IMG/VR virus record: IMGVR_UViG_3300001728_000002
Location: 1-39,899 of that record
Strand: one strand, 5' to 3'
From: a virus
Length of the DNA stretch: 39,899 nt
A program made the position numbers and the translations under genes. Under the pieces are notes generated by a model. That model worked only from the letters and a program-made list of their open reading frames with translations. It was not told the origin of the DNA and made no database searches. Below are positions 23,069-31,067 of the stretch, piece after piece; the first letter of the stretch is position 1, and each line of letters begins with the position of its first letter.

Positions 23069-24304
23069 ATGGTTGATCCAATTATTCGCCCACGCAATGT
23101 GGCCATGCTGTTCAAGCTGGAAGCCACGCAGAACACGGACGCTTCGCCCAGTGCCAGCGATGCCTTTCCGTTCGAGGCAGACGGGTACAGCTATAACGCG
23201 CCCTACACCAACGAGGCGAGCAATGAGGTCAACGGAACTCTGGTTGACGCCGCTCCGTTGATTGTCGGACAGCCAGCGGAAGTCAGTATCCGGGTCCGGA
23301 TGAAAGGTGTGGGCGGTAGCTCTGCCTATTCTGCATCGATCAAACCGCCGCATCACAGCTTGCTGGAAGTGTGCGGGAAGCGCGGCGTGTTCACCGCCGC
23401 AGTCCCTGCTGCGGTCCTGACTGCGGGAACAACGACCAGCGCGACGCTGGGCACCGGCTTTGCGGCGGTAGCGCAATCCTATCGCGGAATGCCCCTGGTG
23501 CTGTCGGGTGGAACCAGTGGCGGCCGCACGGTGCATGTTGCCGATTATAGCGCTGCCAAACTGGCCACCCTGACCGATGTTTTCGGTTCGGCACTCACCG
23601 TGGCCGGTTCTGCGGCACTGCCAGCCAACTGGACCTACGCCGGCACGTCTCCGAAGGATGTGGCGTCCCGCGCAACTGATCATCCGACCGGCACTCTGTA
23701 TATTTACGAGGATGGTTCGCTGCATAAATTTGTCGGGTGTCGTGGCAGCATTTCTGACTGGTCCGGCAACACAGCGCGCCCGGGGTTCATGACGTTCAAC
23801 TTGATGGGAATTTATGCCGGCAAGACCACGGTGGCTATCCCGACAGTGACGATCCCGCAACATAGCGCGCCTGTGCTGGCCATGGGCAATGGCGGCGTTA
23901 ACCCGGCGCTGTTGATCAATCGCAAGGAACTGCGGATCAGCAATTGGGGAATTGCAGAAAGCACCAGCAAGGAAGTGATCGACGATCCCAACACACCATT
24001 CGGGTTCGGATCTCCGGAAATCGCCGGGCGGTCGCCGCTTCTTACCATTGATCCGCTGACCACCCATGTCGAAAATCGCAATACGATTGCGGAAATGGAA
24101 GCGGGAACGGAATATAGCGGCGTGATCCGGATGGGGAATACCGCGCAAAACCGTGTTTCCATCACCTTCCCGAAGCTGTTGCCGGTCAGTCCTGCCGTTG
24201 GTCAGCGCGGTATCGCGCGGACCGAACAGCTTGGTCTGCGGGCGTTGACCGCCGGTCCGGACGCGTCGCTGCGTGATTCTGACTCCATCCTGTGTTACAG
24301 CTGA
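23069..24304 (+). CDS. major tail tube protein
   Basis: A 411-residue beta-rich protein in the place of the tail tube gene. The length exceeds lambda gpV (246), with Ala/Thr/Gly-rich strands and DNPNTPFGFGSPEI-like loops near the C-terminus. A strong AGAGGAG ribosome binding site before the ATG fits a highly made structural protein. The tail chaperone and tape measure genes follow. The tube assignment rests on context and composition. Confidence 0.75.
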   Translation: MVDPIIRPRNVAMLFKLEATQNTDASPSASDAFPFEADGYSYNAPYTNEASNEVNGTLVDAAPLIVGQPAEVSIRVRMKGVGGSSAYSASIKPPHHSLLEVCGKRGVFTAAVPAAVLTAGTTTSATLGTGFAAVAQSYRGMPLVLSGGTSGGRTVHVADYSAAKLATLTDVFGSALTVAGSAALPANWTYAGTSPKDVASRATDHPTGTLYIYEDGSLHKFVGCRGSISDWSGNTARPGFMTFNLMGIYAGKTTVAIPTVTIPQHSAPVLAMGNGGVNPALLINRKELRISNWGIAESTSKEVIDDPNTPFGFGSPEIAGRSPLLTIDPLTTHVENRNTIAEMEAGTEYSGVIRMGNTAQNRVSITFPKLLPVSPAVGQRGIARTEQLGLRALTAGPDASLRDSDSILCYS

Positions 24305-24996
24305 TGATCGGTACCAGCACCAGCAAAACAATGCCCTATGTCCCGCCATGGCTGCGGGACCGGAAAAACCCTCCGACCTTTCATCTGCGCACCGCTTCGA
24401 CGCTGGAACGGGACGCGTTCGAGGCGGAACTGGAGGGCGTCCACAATGCCGGGGCGGTCTATGACGTCGTGGTGCGCGAAGTCACCATGGCCGGTGTCCG
24501 CGCATTGGCGGATGAAAGCGATAAGGGCCACCTGATCGATCTGCTGGATCAGGAGGCGGCTCTTGATAAAGGTGAAGAGCTGGCACCGGAAGAGGTGGCG
24601 CTGCTGCGCGGATTGCGGGAGGTTCTGTCGCTTCACTGGCCCGAGTATCGGACCGTCCAGGCGCAGATTTCGCGGCGGAACAAGTTGCTGCCGACGCTGG
24701 CATTCATGACATTCTGCAGCGGTTGGACCGATGTCGTCGGCAATGATGGCAAGCCGCTGGAATTTTCAACCAACGCGCTCGGCCAGATTGACGAGGATGT
24801 GCTGCGCAAGGTTCCCCATATCATGCTGCACGTTACCGGCATGGAGGCCTATGCGATGCAATATGGATCCGGAGAGGCAAAAAACTCCGGGCCGCTTTCG
24901 AAGTCATCCGGAAACCCCGGGACTTCGACTTCGGGCGGCGGATCAACAAAGGGTGGGAAATCGCCGGCGAAATCTGGGAAGAAAATCCCAAAATAA
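24304..24996 (+). CDS. tail assembly chaperone G-like protein
   Basis: A 230-residue protein between the tail tube and tape measure genes, the place of lambda gpG. It is mostly helical, with a Gly/Ser/Lys-rich C-terminal tail. Its last codons are CCA AAA TAA, where C-CCA-AAA (24987-24993) forms a canonical -1 slippery heptamer. The ATG at 24304 overlaps the preceding stop as TGATG; a further Met nine residues in (MPYVPPWLRD) is an alternative. Confidence 0.75.
   Translation: MIGTSTSKTMPYVPPWLRDRKNPPTFHLRTASTLERDAFEAELEGVHNAGAVYDVVVREVTMAGVRALADESDKGHLIDLLDQEAALDKGEELAPEEVALLRGLREVLSLHWPEYRTVQAQISRRNKLLPTLAFMTFCSGWTDVVGNDGKPLEFSTNALGQIDEDVLRKVPHIMLHVTGMEAYAMQYGSGEAKNSGPLSKSSGNPGTSTSGGGSTKGGKSPAKSGKKIPK
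24987..24993 (+). promoter_or_regulatory. -1 programmed frameshift site CCCAAAA
   Basis: The heptamer is in the right phase (C CCA AAA) directly before the TAA stop. A GTTTCG/CGAAAC hairpin lies further down (25034-25052). The -1 frame is open to 25187. Confidence 0.75.
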
Positions 24997-25187
24997 TATT
25001 GCCGAAAAATATCATCAATATCGCTTTGCTGTGGTTTCGTCTGCGGCGAAACGGGGGAGGCGGGCTGATCGCGTCCCAGCCACTGCTTCCCTGTACGGGT
25101 GGTTTTGGGGATCAGCCCGCCGCTTTGATGGATGCGTTTGAAATGCTGGACGGATTCGCGGCGGAGGGAAAGGGTGATGTCGAATAA
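24994..25187 (+). CDS. frameshift extension of tail chaperone (GT product)
   Basis: After a -1 shift at 24987-24993 the ribosome continues for about 64 residues (IILPKNIINIALLWFRLRRN at the start, LMDAFEMLDGFAAEGKGDVE at the end) to a TAA at 25187. The product would be a G-T fusion of about 294 residues. In lambda-like phages such a minor product links the chaperone to the tape measure and tube proteins. The extension starts at the last base of the slippery site, read again. It overlaps the start of the next gene. Confidence 0.7.
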
Positions 25188-25857
25188 GCCGCAGATTGAT
25201 ATCGAAATCGACGAAGCGCAGCTGACCGAAGTAGAGCGGGAGATTGTCAGTTTCGTTCTGAAATCCGGCGTGCGGGCAGTCAAGGCGACCACGCGCGGTC
25301 TGGAGCGGGAATTCGAGGCGCTGACCAGGGCCAAGGTCAAGGGAAAGGCGTGGCAGGCGTGGAAGTCCACCAGTTTTCCCAAAGCGGATATCGGCGCCTA
25401 TGACCCGGTCGGAACGGTGTTTATCAATGGCGGCAACCGGTCGCGCGGCATGGTGCTGTATTTTACCACGCCGGGCGTCAACCGGGCCAAACAGGGCAAA
25501 TATCTGGCGGTGCCGCTGGATGCCGCAGTTAATACGTCGAGGGGACGGGATATCACCCCGCGACAATGGGAAGGCCATAATGGCGTCAAATTGCGGCCAT
25601 TGTTTCGACCAGGCAAAACACCGTTGCTGGTCGCGGACGGGGCAGTGACGGCAACCGGTGCATTTCAGGCGATATCGCCGGGCAAGTTGCGCGCAAAACA
25701 ACGTGGTGGACAGAATTTGAAGCGGGCAACGGTGCCGATATTCGCGCTGCTGACCGATCAGGATCATGCAAATAGTGTCAGCCTGTATCCCGCAATTGTG
25801 CGGGCTCGGGCCGATCTGGTGACGAATTTTAGAAAAAGGATTGGTGCGCGGGGTTAG
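25177..25857 (+). CDS. DUF6441-like minor tail protein
   Basis: A 226-residue protein. The pattern of an early helical part (VKATTRGLEREFEALTRAK), then KAWQAWKSTSFPK and GKYLAVPLDAA, resembles DUF6441 proteins located between tail chaperone and tape measure genes in alphaproteobacterial phages. GCGGAGGGAAAGG precedes the ATG at 25177. Its end overlaps by 4 bases the stop of the convergent membrane protein gene. The role is probably in the tail, not established. Confidence 0.65.
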   Translation: MSNKPQIDIEIDEAQLTEVEREIVSFVLKSGVRAVKATTRGLEREFEALTRAKVKGKAWQAWKSTSFPKADIGAYDPVGTVFINGGNRSRGMVLYFTTPGVNRAKQGKYLAVPLDAAVNTSRGRDITPRQWEGHNGVKLRPLFRPGKTPLLVADGAVTATGAFQAISPGKLRAKQRGGQNLKRATVPIFALLTDQDHANSVSLYPAIVRARADLVTNFRKRIGARG

Positions 25858-26204
25858 CGGAAACTTTTGAAAGTATCTGACAGAACATCGAGAAATTTAG
25901 GTGGATCGGGAAGGGGGTCTACCTCGGACCGGCAATGTTTGCATATCCTGGCATCGTGATTGATGATTTCGGAACAATAGGGGCATTTGCGGGCATAGCC
26001 TTGTTTAATCTTTATTTTCCCAAGCCGTTCCTCATTTGGAGAAACGAGAGCGGCGATACCTAGACCAAGGGGGCCGAGAGCAAATCCAATAATCAGAAAA
26101 AGACAACCGCTATGACCTTTTTTTTCGGCGATCTGCGCGGCAACTAGTCCGCATATACCCCAGAATAACGCCGATAATATAATGAGGCCTATTGCGGCAG
26201 ACAT
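25854..26204 (-). CDS. two-pass membrane protein with cytoplasmic zinc ribbon
   Basis: A 116-residue protein on the strand opposite to all neighbouring late genes. Two hydrophobic segments (LIILSALFWGICGLVAAQIA and CLFLIIGFALGPLGLGIAAL) come first, then a zinc ribbon (CPYCSEIINHDARICKHC, about 74-91) and a short tail. The ATG at 26204 overlaps the RHH gene stop as TAATG. As a lysogeny-expressed moron it could act in superinfection exclusion or phage defence; this is inferred from topology and position only. Confidence 0.75.
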   Translation of the reverse strand: MSAAIGLIILSALFWGICGLVAAQIAEKKGHSGCLFLIIGFALGPLGLGIAALVSPNEERLGKIKIKQGYARKCPYCSEIINHDARICKHCRSEVDPLPDPPKFLDVLSDTFKSFR

Positions 26205-26389
26205 TATTCACTCTCCAATACCAATCGCACTAATCTGCGGATGGCTTCTGGTCGGGATATATCGTCATCCTGTTCTGAAATCCAGTTGTCGATTGCGGCC
26301 AGTTCATCGGGAGGAATGCGAACATTAATGGACGTGTTAACCCCGGTTGCCGGACGGCCTCTTTTTTTTATGGAACCATTTATTGACAT
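26204..26389 (-). CDS. ribbon-helix-helix DNA-binding protein
   Basis: A 61-residue Arc/CopG-type protein. A basic arm (KKRGRPATG) precedes the beta strand (NTSINVRIPPDEL) and two helices (AAIDNWISEQ and RPEAIRRLVRLVLESE). It is likely the autoregulator of this cassette. Its start lies on the -35 box of the opposing promoter at 26383-26411. An A8 run on the coding strand (complement of 26362-26369) falls in codons 7-10. Confidence 0.8.
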   Translation of the reverse strand: MSINGSIKKRGRPATGVNTSINVRIPPDELAAIDNWISEQDDDISRPEAIRRLVRLVLESE

Positions 26390-26411
26390 GTTGATATCTT
26401 GGTGCCATAAA
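26383..26411 (+). promoter_or_regulatory. rightward promoter of the accessory cassette
   Basis: TTGACA (26383-26388), 17 bases, then CATAAA (26406-26411): a perfect -35 and a fair -10. It would drive the small ORF at 26474 and the BRO-type gene from inside the late region, independent of the late promoter. The -35 covers the RHH start codon, so RHH binding here could control both directions. Confidence 0.65.
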
Positions 26412-26417
26412 AAAGCA

Positions 26418-26449
26418 AGCCGGGCAAGTGCTGAAACACTGACCCGGCT
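26418..26449. repeat. inverted repeat in the 5' leader of the cassette
   Basis: AGCCGGG (26418-26424) pairs with CCCGGCT (26443-26449), with an inner AGTG/CACT stem. Read leftward it is followed by a T6 run, so it could act as a terminator protecting the divergent pair from antisense transcription. Read rightward it would be an mRNA leader structure. Confidence 0.55.
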
Positions 26450-26473
26450 CTAACCTGCAACATGGAGAGACCC

Positions 26474-26725
26474 ATGCAACAAGCTGTCACGATAATTAGC
26501 ACAGATGCCGAATGCGCGTCATCCGGTATTATTCATTCTCTTGCCGCCCCGGCAAAAAACCGGTTGGAGGATATTGAACGGCGGCTTCGCCATACGAACG
26601 TCCTGATCGGCACATTGATCACCCATGCGGATGTCAGCGATGAAATGGCATCATTGCTGATGTGCATCGGTGAGAATGTGAATGGAGCGCGCCTGATCGC
26701 CGAACAGCCGGGGGCGGGACTATGA
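26474..26725 (+). CDS. hypothetical protein upstream of BRO-type gene
   Basis: An 83-residue protein of unknown function. The C-terminal part is helical (RLEDIERRLRHTNVLIGTLI, then DEMASLLMCIGENV). GGAGAG lies a few bases before the ATG at 26474; the upstream ATG at 26462 lacks such a site. It ends in an ATGA overlap with the BRO-type gene, and the two are probably co-transcribed. Confidence 0.6.
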   Translation: MQQAVTIISTDAECASSGIIHSLAAPAKNRLEDIERRLRHTNVLIGTLITHADVSDEMASLLMCIGENVNGARLIAEQPGAGL

Positions 26726-27483
26726 GCGACCTGGCATTGCAAAGCTTCGGCTTTGAGGATCATCTGGTGAGGGTGATTGATCAGGATGGTGAAGCTTGGT
26801 TTATCGCACAGGATGTTTGTTCGTGTCTTGAGATTGTAAATCACCGGCATGCTGTCGCAGGATTAGATGATGATGAAAAAGATGGCGTCGCTACTAACGA
26901 CGTCACGGGGCGTCAGCAGACGCAGATAGTTATTTCGGAGAGTGGTCTTTACGCTCTGATCTTTAAAAGCCGGAAGGCGGCAGCGGTGCGTTTTCGCAAA
27001 TGGGTCACATCGGAAGTGCTGCCCACTTTGCGGCGGACGGGCGAATATCAGATGCCGGTTGCCAATGATGATGACCGTCCGGTGATATTACCGTTTCTGG
27101 ATTCCGCCGATGAAGTGGACCGGTTTCGTTCGGCGCTGGCAGCGGTACGGGAATGCCGGATCGTGCATGGGCGCAGCAAGGCAAAGCGGCTTTGGCCTAT
27201 ATTGGGTTTGCCGGAAGCACCCAGAACAAGCATGAATGGCGTACCGGAATTGAACATGGCGCGCAGCCGCAATATTGCCCGGTGGGCGCAGGAGCGGTTG
27301 TCATTCGAACCGGGCGCGCGGATTGCTGCGCAGGATTTGCGCAATGATTATGAAGTTTGGTGTGATGCCAATGACGTGAGTGCGGAGGGTGTCCAGATAT
27401 TCTGGAAGTGCCTGACCGATTTTGGATATGCGAGTTTCCACAGCAATGGAAGCTGGCGGCGGGATTGCCGACTAAAAGACTGA
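26722..27483 (+). CDS. BRO-N antirepressor-like protein with D5-type C-terminal winged helix
   Basis: A 253-residue protein. Residues about 6-115 form a BRO-N domain: LVRVIDQDGEAWFIAQDVC, then the conserved ISESGLYALIFKSRK and FRKWVTSEVLPTLRRTG. The C-terminal part (about 185-253: WAQERLSFEPGARI then DYEVWCDANDVS, FWKCLTDFGYAS) resembles the winged helix at the end of D5/P4 primases, also present in the primase of this phage. BRO-domain phage proteins are often antirepressors. A role in regulating induction or in contact with another prophage is inferred. Confidence 0.8.
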   Translation: MSDLALQSFGFEDHLVRVIDQDGEAWFIAQDVCSCLEIVNHRHAVAGLDDDEKDGVATNDVTGRQQTQIVISESGLYALIFKSRKAAAVRFRKWVTSEVLPTLRRTGEYQMPVANDDDRPVILPFLDSADEVDRFRSALAAVRECRIVHGRSKAKRLWPILGLPEAPRTSMNGVPELNMARSRNIARWAQERLSFEPGARIAAQDLRNDYEVWCDANDVSAEGVQIFWKCLTDFGYASFHSNGSWRRDCRLKD

Positions 27484-27507
27484 ATAGTTGAATTTTTTTG
27501 CAGAATA

Positions 27508-27533
27508 GCCTGCGAAGCAATTGCTTCGCGGGC
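27508..27533. repeat. palindrome before tape measure gene
   Basis: The 18-base perfect palindrome GCGAAGCAATTGCTTCGC (27512-27529), extended by GCC/GGC, lies just before the tape measure ribosome binding site. No T-tract follows on either strand, so it does not look like a simple terminator. It may be a protein site, an RNA hairpin or a recombination scar at the edge of the cassette. Confidence 0.6.
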
Positions 27534-27555
27534 CTTAACCATTTGGAGAACAGGC

Positions 27556-30500
27556 ATGGCTGGTGAAAGTGATATTCTTGTCCGCCTTCGCCTGAAGGGC
27601 GAGGAGTTCGGGCAGGGGGTCAAAGATGCCTTTTCCGGTGTCGGCGATGAAGCGGAAAGAGCAGGAGAAGAAGCCGGTACGCGGATGGCCAAGGGTTTTG
27701 GCGCAAAACAGGCGGCATTTCTGGCAGCAGGCGCAGCCGCTTTCGGTTTGCTGGTCAAGGCGGTCAACGATTCGGTCGAGCTTGGCGCCAACATTGCCGC
27801 CTCTGCGCAGCAGATCGGCATCGGTACGGATGCGCTGCAGGAATATCAATATGTTGCCGAACAGGTTGGGGTTTCGCAGAACGAGCTGGAAGGCACGTTA
27901 CAGAAACTCACCCTGACCATTGGCGAGGCCGCGTCCGGTAACAAGAAATTTACCGATGGTTTTGCTGAATTGGGTGTCTCGCTGACTGATACCGAAGGTC
28001 GCGGACGGACCACAGATCAGGTGTTCCAGGATATCATCAAGACCCTGACCGCGATAGAAGACCCATCAGAACGCGCGCGGATCGGCGCGCAGTTGCTGGG
28101 CGACCAATATCAGCAGATGGAGCCGATATTGGCACTGGGAGCCGATGGCGTTAGCGAACTGACTGACCGGTTGCATGACATGAACGGCGTCTTGTCGGAA
28201 GAAGAAATTCAAAAATTACAAGAAACTAACGCAAAATTCGATGAAATGCAGCGGATATTGTCGGTCAATATCGCAGGCGCGGTGGCGCAAAATGCCGACG
28301 GTATAATCTATCTGGCCAACGCGCTGGGCAACTTGGCTGTTTACGCTCTGAAAGCTGGATCGGCATGGGCAGACTTTCAGCTCCGGATGGAAAAATTCGG
28401 AAACAATGTCGACCTTATGAATCCGCTTTTGGGTGCCGACGCCCGCGCTAATTTGATTAATCGAAATCTTGAGATAAACGAGGCACGATATAAAATTCAA
28501 AGCGGTGGTCAGGTCACCGGTGGGAGGCCCAAAACCAACCAAAGCCCGGCAGTCCCATCATTTGGCCGTACAGTGACCGCTCCCTCCACCCGTGGAGGCG
28601 GGGGTGGATCATCCCGCAAATCTGGTCCCTCCGCCGAACAGCGCGAACAGGAGCGGGCAGCCAAGGCTATGCAGAAAGAATATGAGCGCCTGGAAGAATC
28701 TCTCGAGCGTCAGGTGGAATCGCAGGAAGATGCTGCCCGGATTGAAGAAGTCAGGCGTACGCAGGGCGAATATGCCGCAGAGGTTGCCAAGAGGCATCTG
28801 GATATCGAGCGGCAGTTTCCCACGTTGATAAATACATCAGTTGAGGCGGTAGCGGAGCGATACAAGATCACCTCTGCCGAAGCTCAAAAATTGCTCGAGC
28901 TGGTGGGGCATTATAAGGAGCTGACCGAACAGGCGAGCCTGGACAAATGGTATGATCAGCAAGACCGCAATTTTGAAGAATCCACGGCTTTGGCCGCAAA
29001 GCAGATTAAGGCTGCGCAGGATGAAGCTGCTGAAAAACAGCGTCGAATTCAGGAAGCGGAAATTAGGTATATCTCCGATTTCTATTTCGATCTATTCTCC
29101 GGGAACACCGGCAATATCTGGAAGGATTTCAAGCGGCAGGGTCTGGGCGTTATCTCCGATATCGCCGCGCAGTGGACGCTGGCGCTTATTTCCGGGCAGG
29201 ACACGTCGCTGACCTCCATTGCCGGCAATGTCATGGGAAGTCCCTTTCCCGGTGGCGGGTCTCCATTGGGGAGCCTGCTCGGTGCTATTACCGGTGGTGC
29301 CAGTGGTCAGTCTGCCGCCAATGATAACGGCGCGGCTGTCGGGGGGATTGCCAACGCCGCCGCCCAGTCCGCAGGAGGATCGGCGACAGCCGCAGCGTCA
29401 GGCATACTTGGCGGGTTTCAAGCGGGTGCCGGTCTGGCCGGGCCCGTCGGGCTTTATGCCGGTGCGGTCGCCGTTTCCGATTTGGTTGGGCAGGGTATTT
29501 CGAGTGCCCTGGGGATCAAATATAGCAGAACGGCGGGTGGCCTGTTCGGGGCGATTGGCGGCATTATCGGGGGAATGTTAAAGAAAACCGACAAGGGATA
29601 TGCGCAAGCATCGATATCCCAGAGCGGTGAACTGGAATATTCTCTCGCGAAGGTTAACGGGAGCGGTCGCGCCGATGCCGCAACCGGTCAGATCAACGCC
29701 TTGTTCGAGGGATTGAAATCCATATCGGAGCAGTTGGGCGGTAACCTGAAAGGTGGCTTCACGCTCGGTTCGATTGGTACCTATAAGGATAAATACAGTT
29801 TCGATCCGACCTTTGGCAGCCCGTCCGATACGCAATATTTTGCCAATGCCGAAGATGCTGTCAGAGCCGGGTTGATGGACGCCCTGGGCCGCGGTGTCAT
29901 CGACGGAATTTCCGATGCGTCGCAGAAAATATTGAGCAGTGGTCAGGATCTGGAAACCGCAATCGAAAAGGCGCTGATGATAGAGCAGCTGCCCGATCTG
30001 TTGCAGCAACGGCTTGATCCGTTGGGCTATGCGCTCGACCAGATATATGACAAATACAAGCTGCTTGCCGATGCGCTGCGCGAGGGCGGGGCGAGCGCGG
30101 AACAATATGCCCAGGCGCAGCAATTGTGGGAACTGGAAAAGGCCGATGCGATTGCCGCGATCGGCGGTGCCAGCGACGGTTTGAAAGATTTTCTGTTGTC
30201 GCTCAACGCCGGATCCGCAAGTCCGCTGTCCTTGCGTCAGCAGCAGGCGGAGGCAGAGGCAGCGCTGGCGCCCTATATCGCCCAGATCAGGGAAGCGGAG
30301 GCCGCCAAGGCCGAGCTTGACCGGTTGCGCGCATTGGGTGGCAGTGCTTCGGATATCGAGGCAGCAGAAACCGCCGCGCGTATCGCTTCACAGAAAATTG
30401 ACCAGAGCGGTTTTCAGGACAGCGGGTCATTGTTGCTGAATATATCCCGGCAGATCGATGCCAGCGGCAATGGGTTCTTCACCCAGTTTGACCGGATCCG

Positions 30501-30705
30501 TGATCTGACCAACAGCGCGATTTCCCTGATCGACAATGCGGTGCCGATGCGTGAAGCGGCGCAGGATCCGTTTACCGAGGCGACCGCCAATATTTTGACC
30601 GATCACACTGATTTGCTGCACAGCATCAATGACAATCTGGCCAAATATCTGTCGGGCAATGGCAATGGTTCGTTCGATTCGCGCAACTATGCGGTGTCAA
30701 AATGA
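27556..30705 (+). CDS. tail tape measure protein
   Basis: A 1049-residue tape measure protein that sets tail length and is released with the DNA. The N-terminus has the typical start (GESDILVRLRLKGEEFGQGV and an Ala-rich helix), then a long helical region (about 355-500). The middle is Gly/Ala-rich and hydrophobic (GGFQAGAGLAGPVGLYAGAV, GGLFGAIGGIIGGML, about 580-680). The tail end is helical and Gln-rich. GGAGA lies 7 bases before the ATG. At roughly 0.15 nm per residue, tail length would be near 150 nm. Confidence 0.9.
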   Translation: MAGESDILVRLRLKGEEFGQGVKDAFSGVGDEAERAGEEAGTRMAKGFGAKQAAFLAAGAAAFGLLVKAVNDSVELGANIAASAQQIGIGTDALQEYQYVAEQVGVSQNELEGTLQKLTLTIGEAASGNKKFTDGFAELGVSLTDTEGRGRTTDQVFQDIIKTLTAIEDPSERARIGAQLLGDQYQQMEPILALGADGVSELTDRLHDMNGVLSEEEIQKLQETNAKFDEMQRILSVNIAGAVAQNADGIIYLANALGNLAVYALKAGSAWADFQLRMEKFGNNVDLMNPLLGADARANLINRNLEINEARYKIQSGGQVTGGRPKTNQSPAVPSFGRTVTAPSTRGGGGGSSRKSGPSAEQREQERAAKAMQKEYERLEESLERQVESQEDAARIEEVRRTQGEYAAEVAKRHLDIERQFPTLINTSVEAVAERYKITSAEAQKLLELVGHYKELTEQASLDKWYDQQDRNFEESTALAAKQIKAAQDEAAEKQRRIQEAEIRYISDFYFDLFSGNTGNIWKDFKRQGLGVISDIAAQWTLALISGQDTSLTSIAGNVMGSPFPGGGSPLGSLLGAITGGASGQSAANDNGAAVGGIANAAAQSAGGSATAAASGILGGFQAGAGLAGPVGLYAGAVAVSDLVGQGISSALGIKYSRTAGGLFGAIGGIIGGMLKKTDKGYAQASISQSGELEYSLAKVNGSGRADAATGQINALFEGLKSISEQLGGNLKGGFTLGSIGTYKDKYSFDPTFGSPSDTQYFANAEDAVRAGLMDALGRGVIDGISDASQKILSSGQDLETAIEKALMIEQLPDLLQQRLDPLGYALDQIYDKYKLLADALREGGASAEQYAQAQQLWELEKADAIAAIGGASDGLKDFLLSLNAGSASPLSLRQQQAEAEAALAPYIAQIREAEAAKAELDRLRALGGSASDIEAAETAARIASQKIDQSGFQDSGSLLLNISRQIDASGNGFFTQFDRIRDLTNSAISLIDNAVPMREAAQDPFTEATANILTDHTDLLHSINDNLAKYLSGNGNGSFDSRNYAVSK

Positions 30706-31067
30706 CCGCAGTGGCAGCGGATATTGTCGCCGCGGGGCGCGTTGCCCGCATCGTCAAGCGCGAGGACGCGGCGATAAAATCATCCTATCCCGGTGCGCGG
30801 GATAATCTGGAGAGCCCGTCGACCGGATATTTCGACAGCCAGAGTGATGCGATGGCGGCGTTGAATATCGAGGGGGCATTGACCGGTGTCGCCCGGCGCC
30901 GCTTTTCCGCGCGGGTGCAGGACATGATCATATTGGATCCGGCGACCGATGGTGTCCCGACCTATCATCTGGTTGACGCCGAACAGCAGGTCGACACGCC
31001 GTGCCTGGTGTCCAGGATGGTGATCGATCTGGAAAATGAAACAACCGATCTGGAGTTATTTGGCTGA
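30702..31067 (+). CDS. tail tip-associated protein, hypothetical
   Basis: A 121-residue beta-rich protein directly after the tape measure gene (ATGA overlap). Typical sequence: IEGALTGVARRRFSARVQDM, then DGVPTYHLVDAEQQ. Position suggests a tail-tip or distal-tail adaptor. No family is recognised. Confidence 0.6.
   Translation: MTAVAADIVAAGRVARIVKREDAAIKSSYPGARDNLESPSTGYFDSQSDAMAALNIEGALTGVARRRFSARVQDMIILDPATDGVPTYHLVDAEQQVDTPCLVSRMVIDLENETTDLELFG

Noticed and set aside
23054-24349. 431-residue minus-strand open frame
   Set aside because: Antisense of the tail tube gene; high-GC codon use leaves the opposite frame open.
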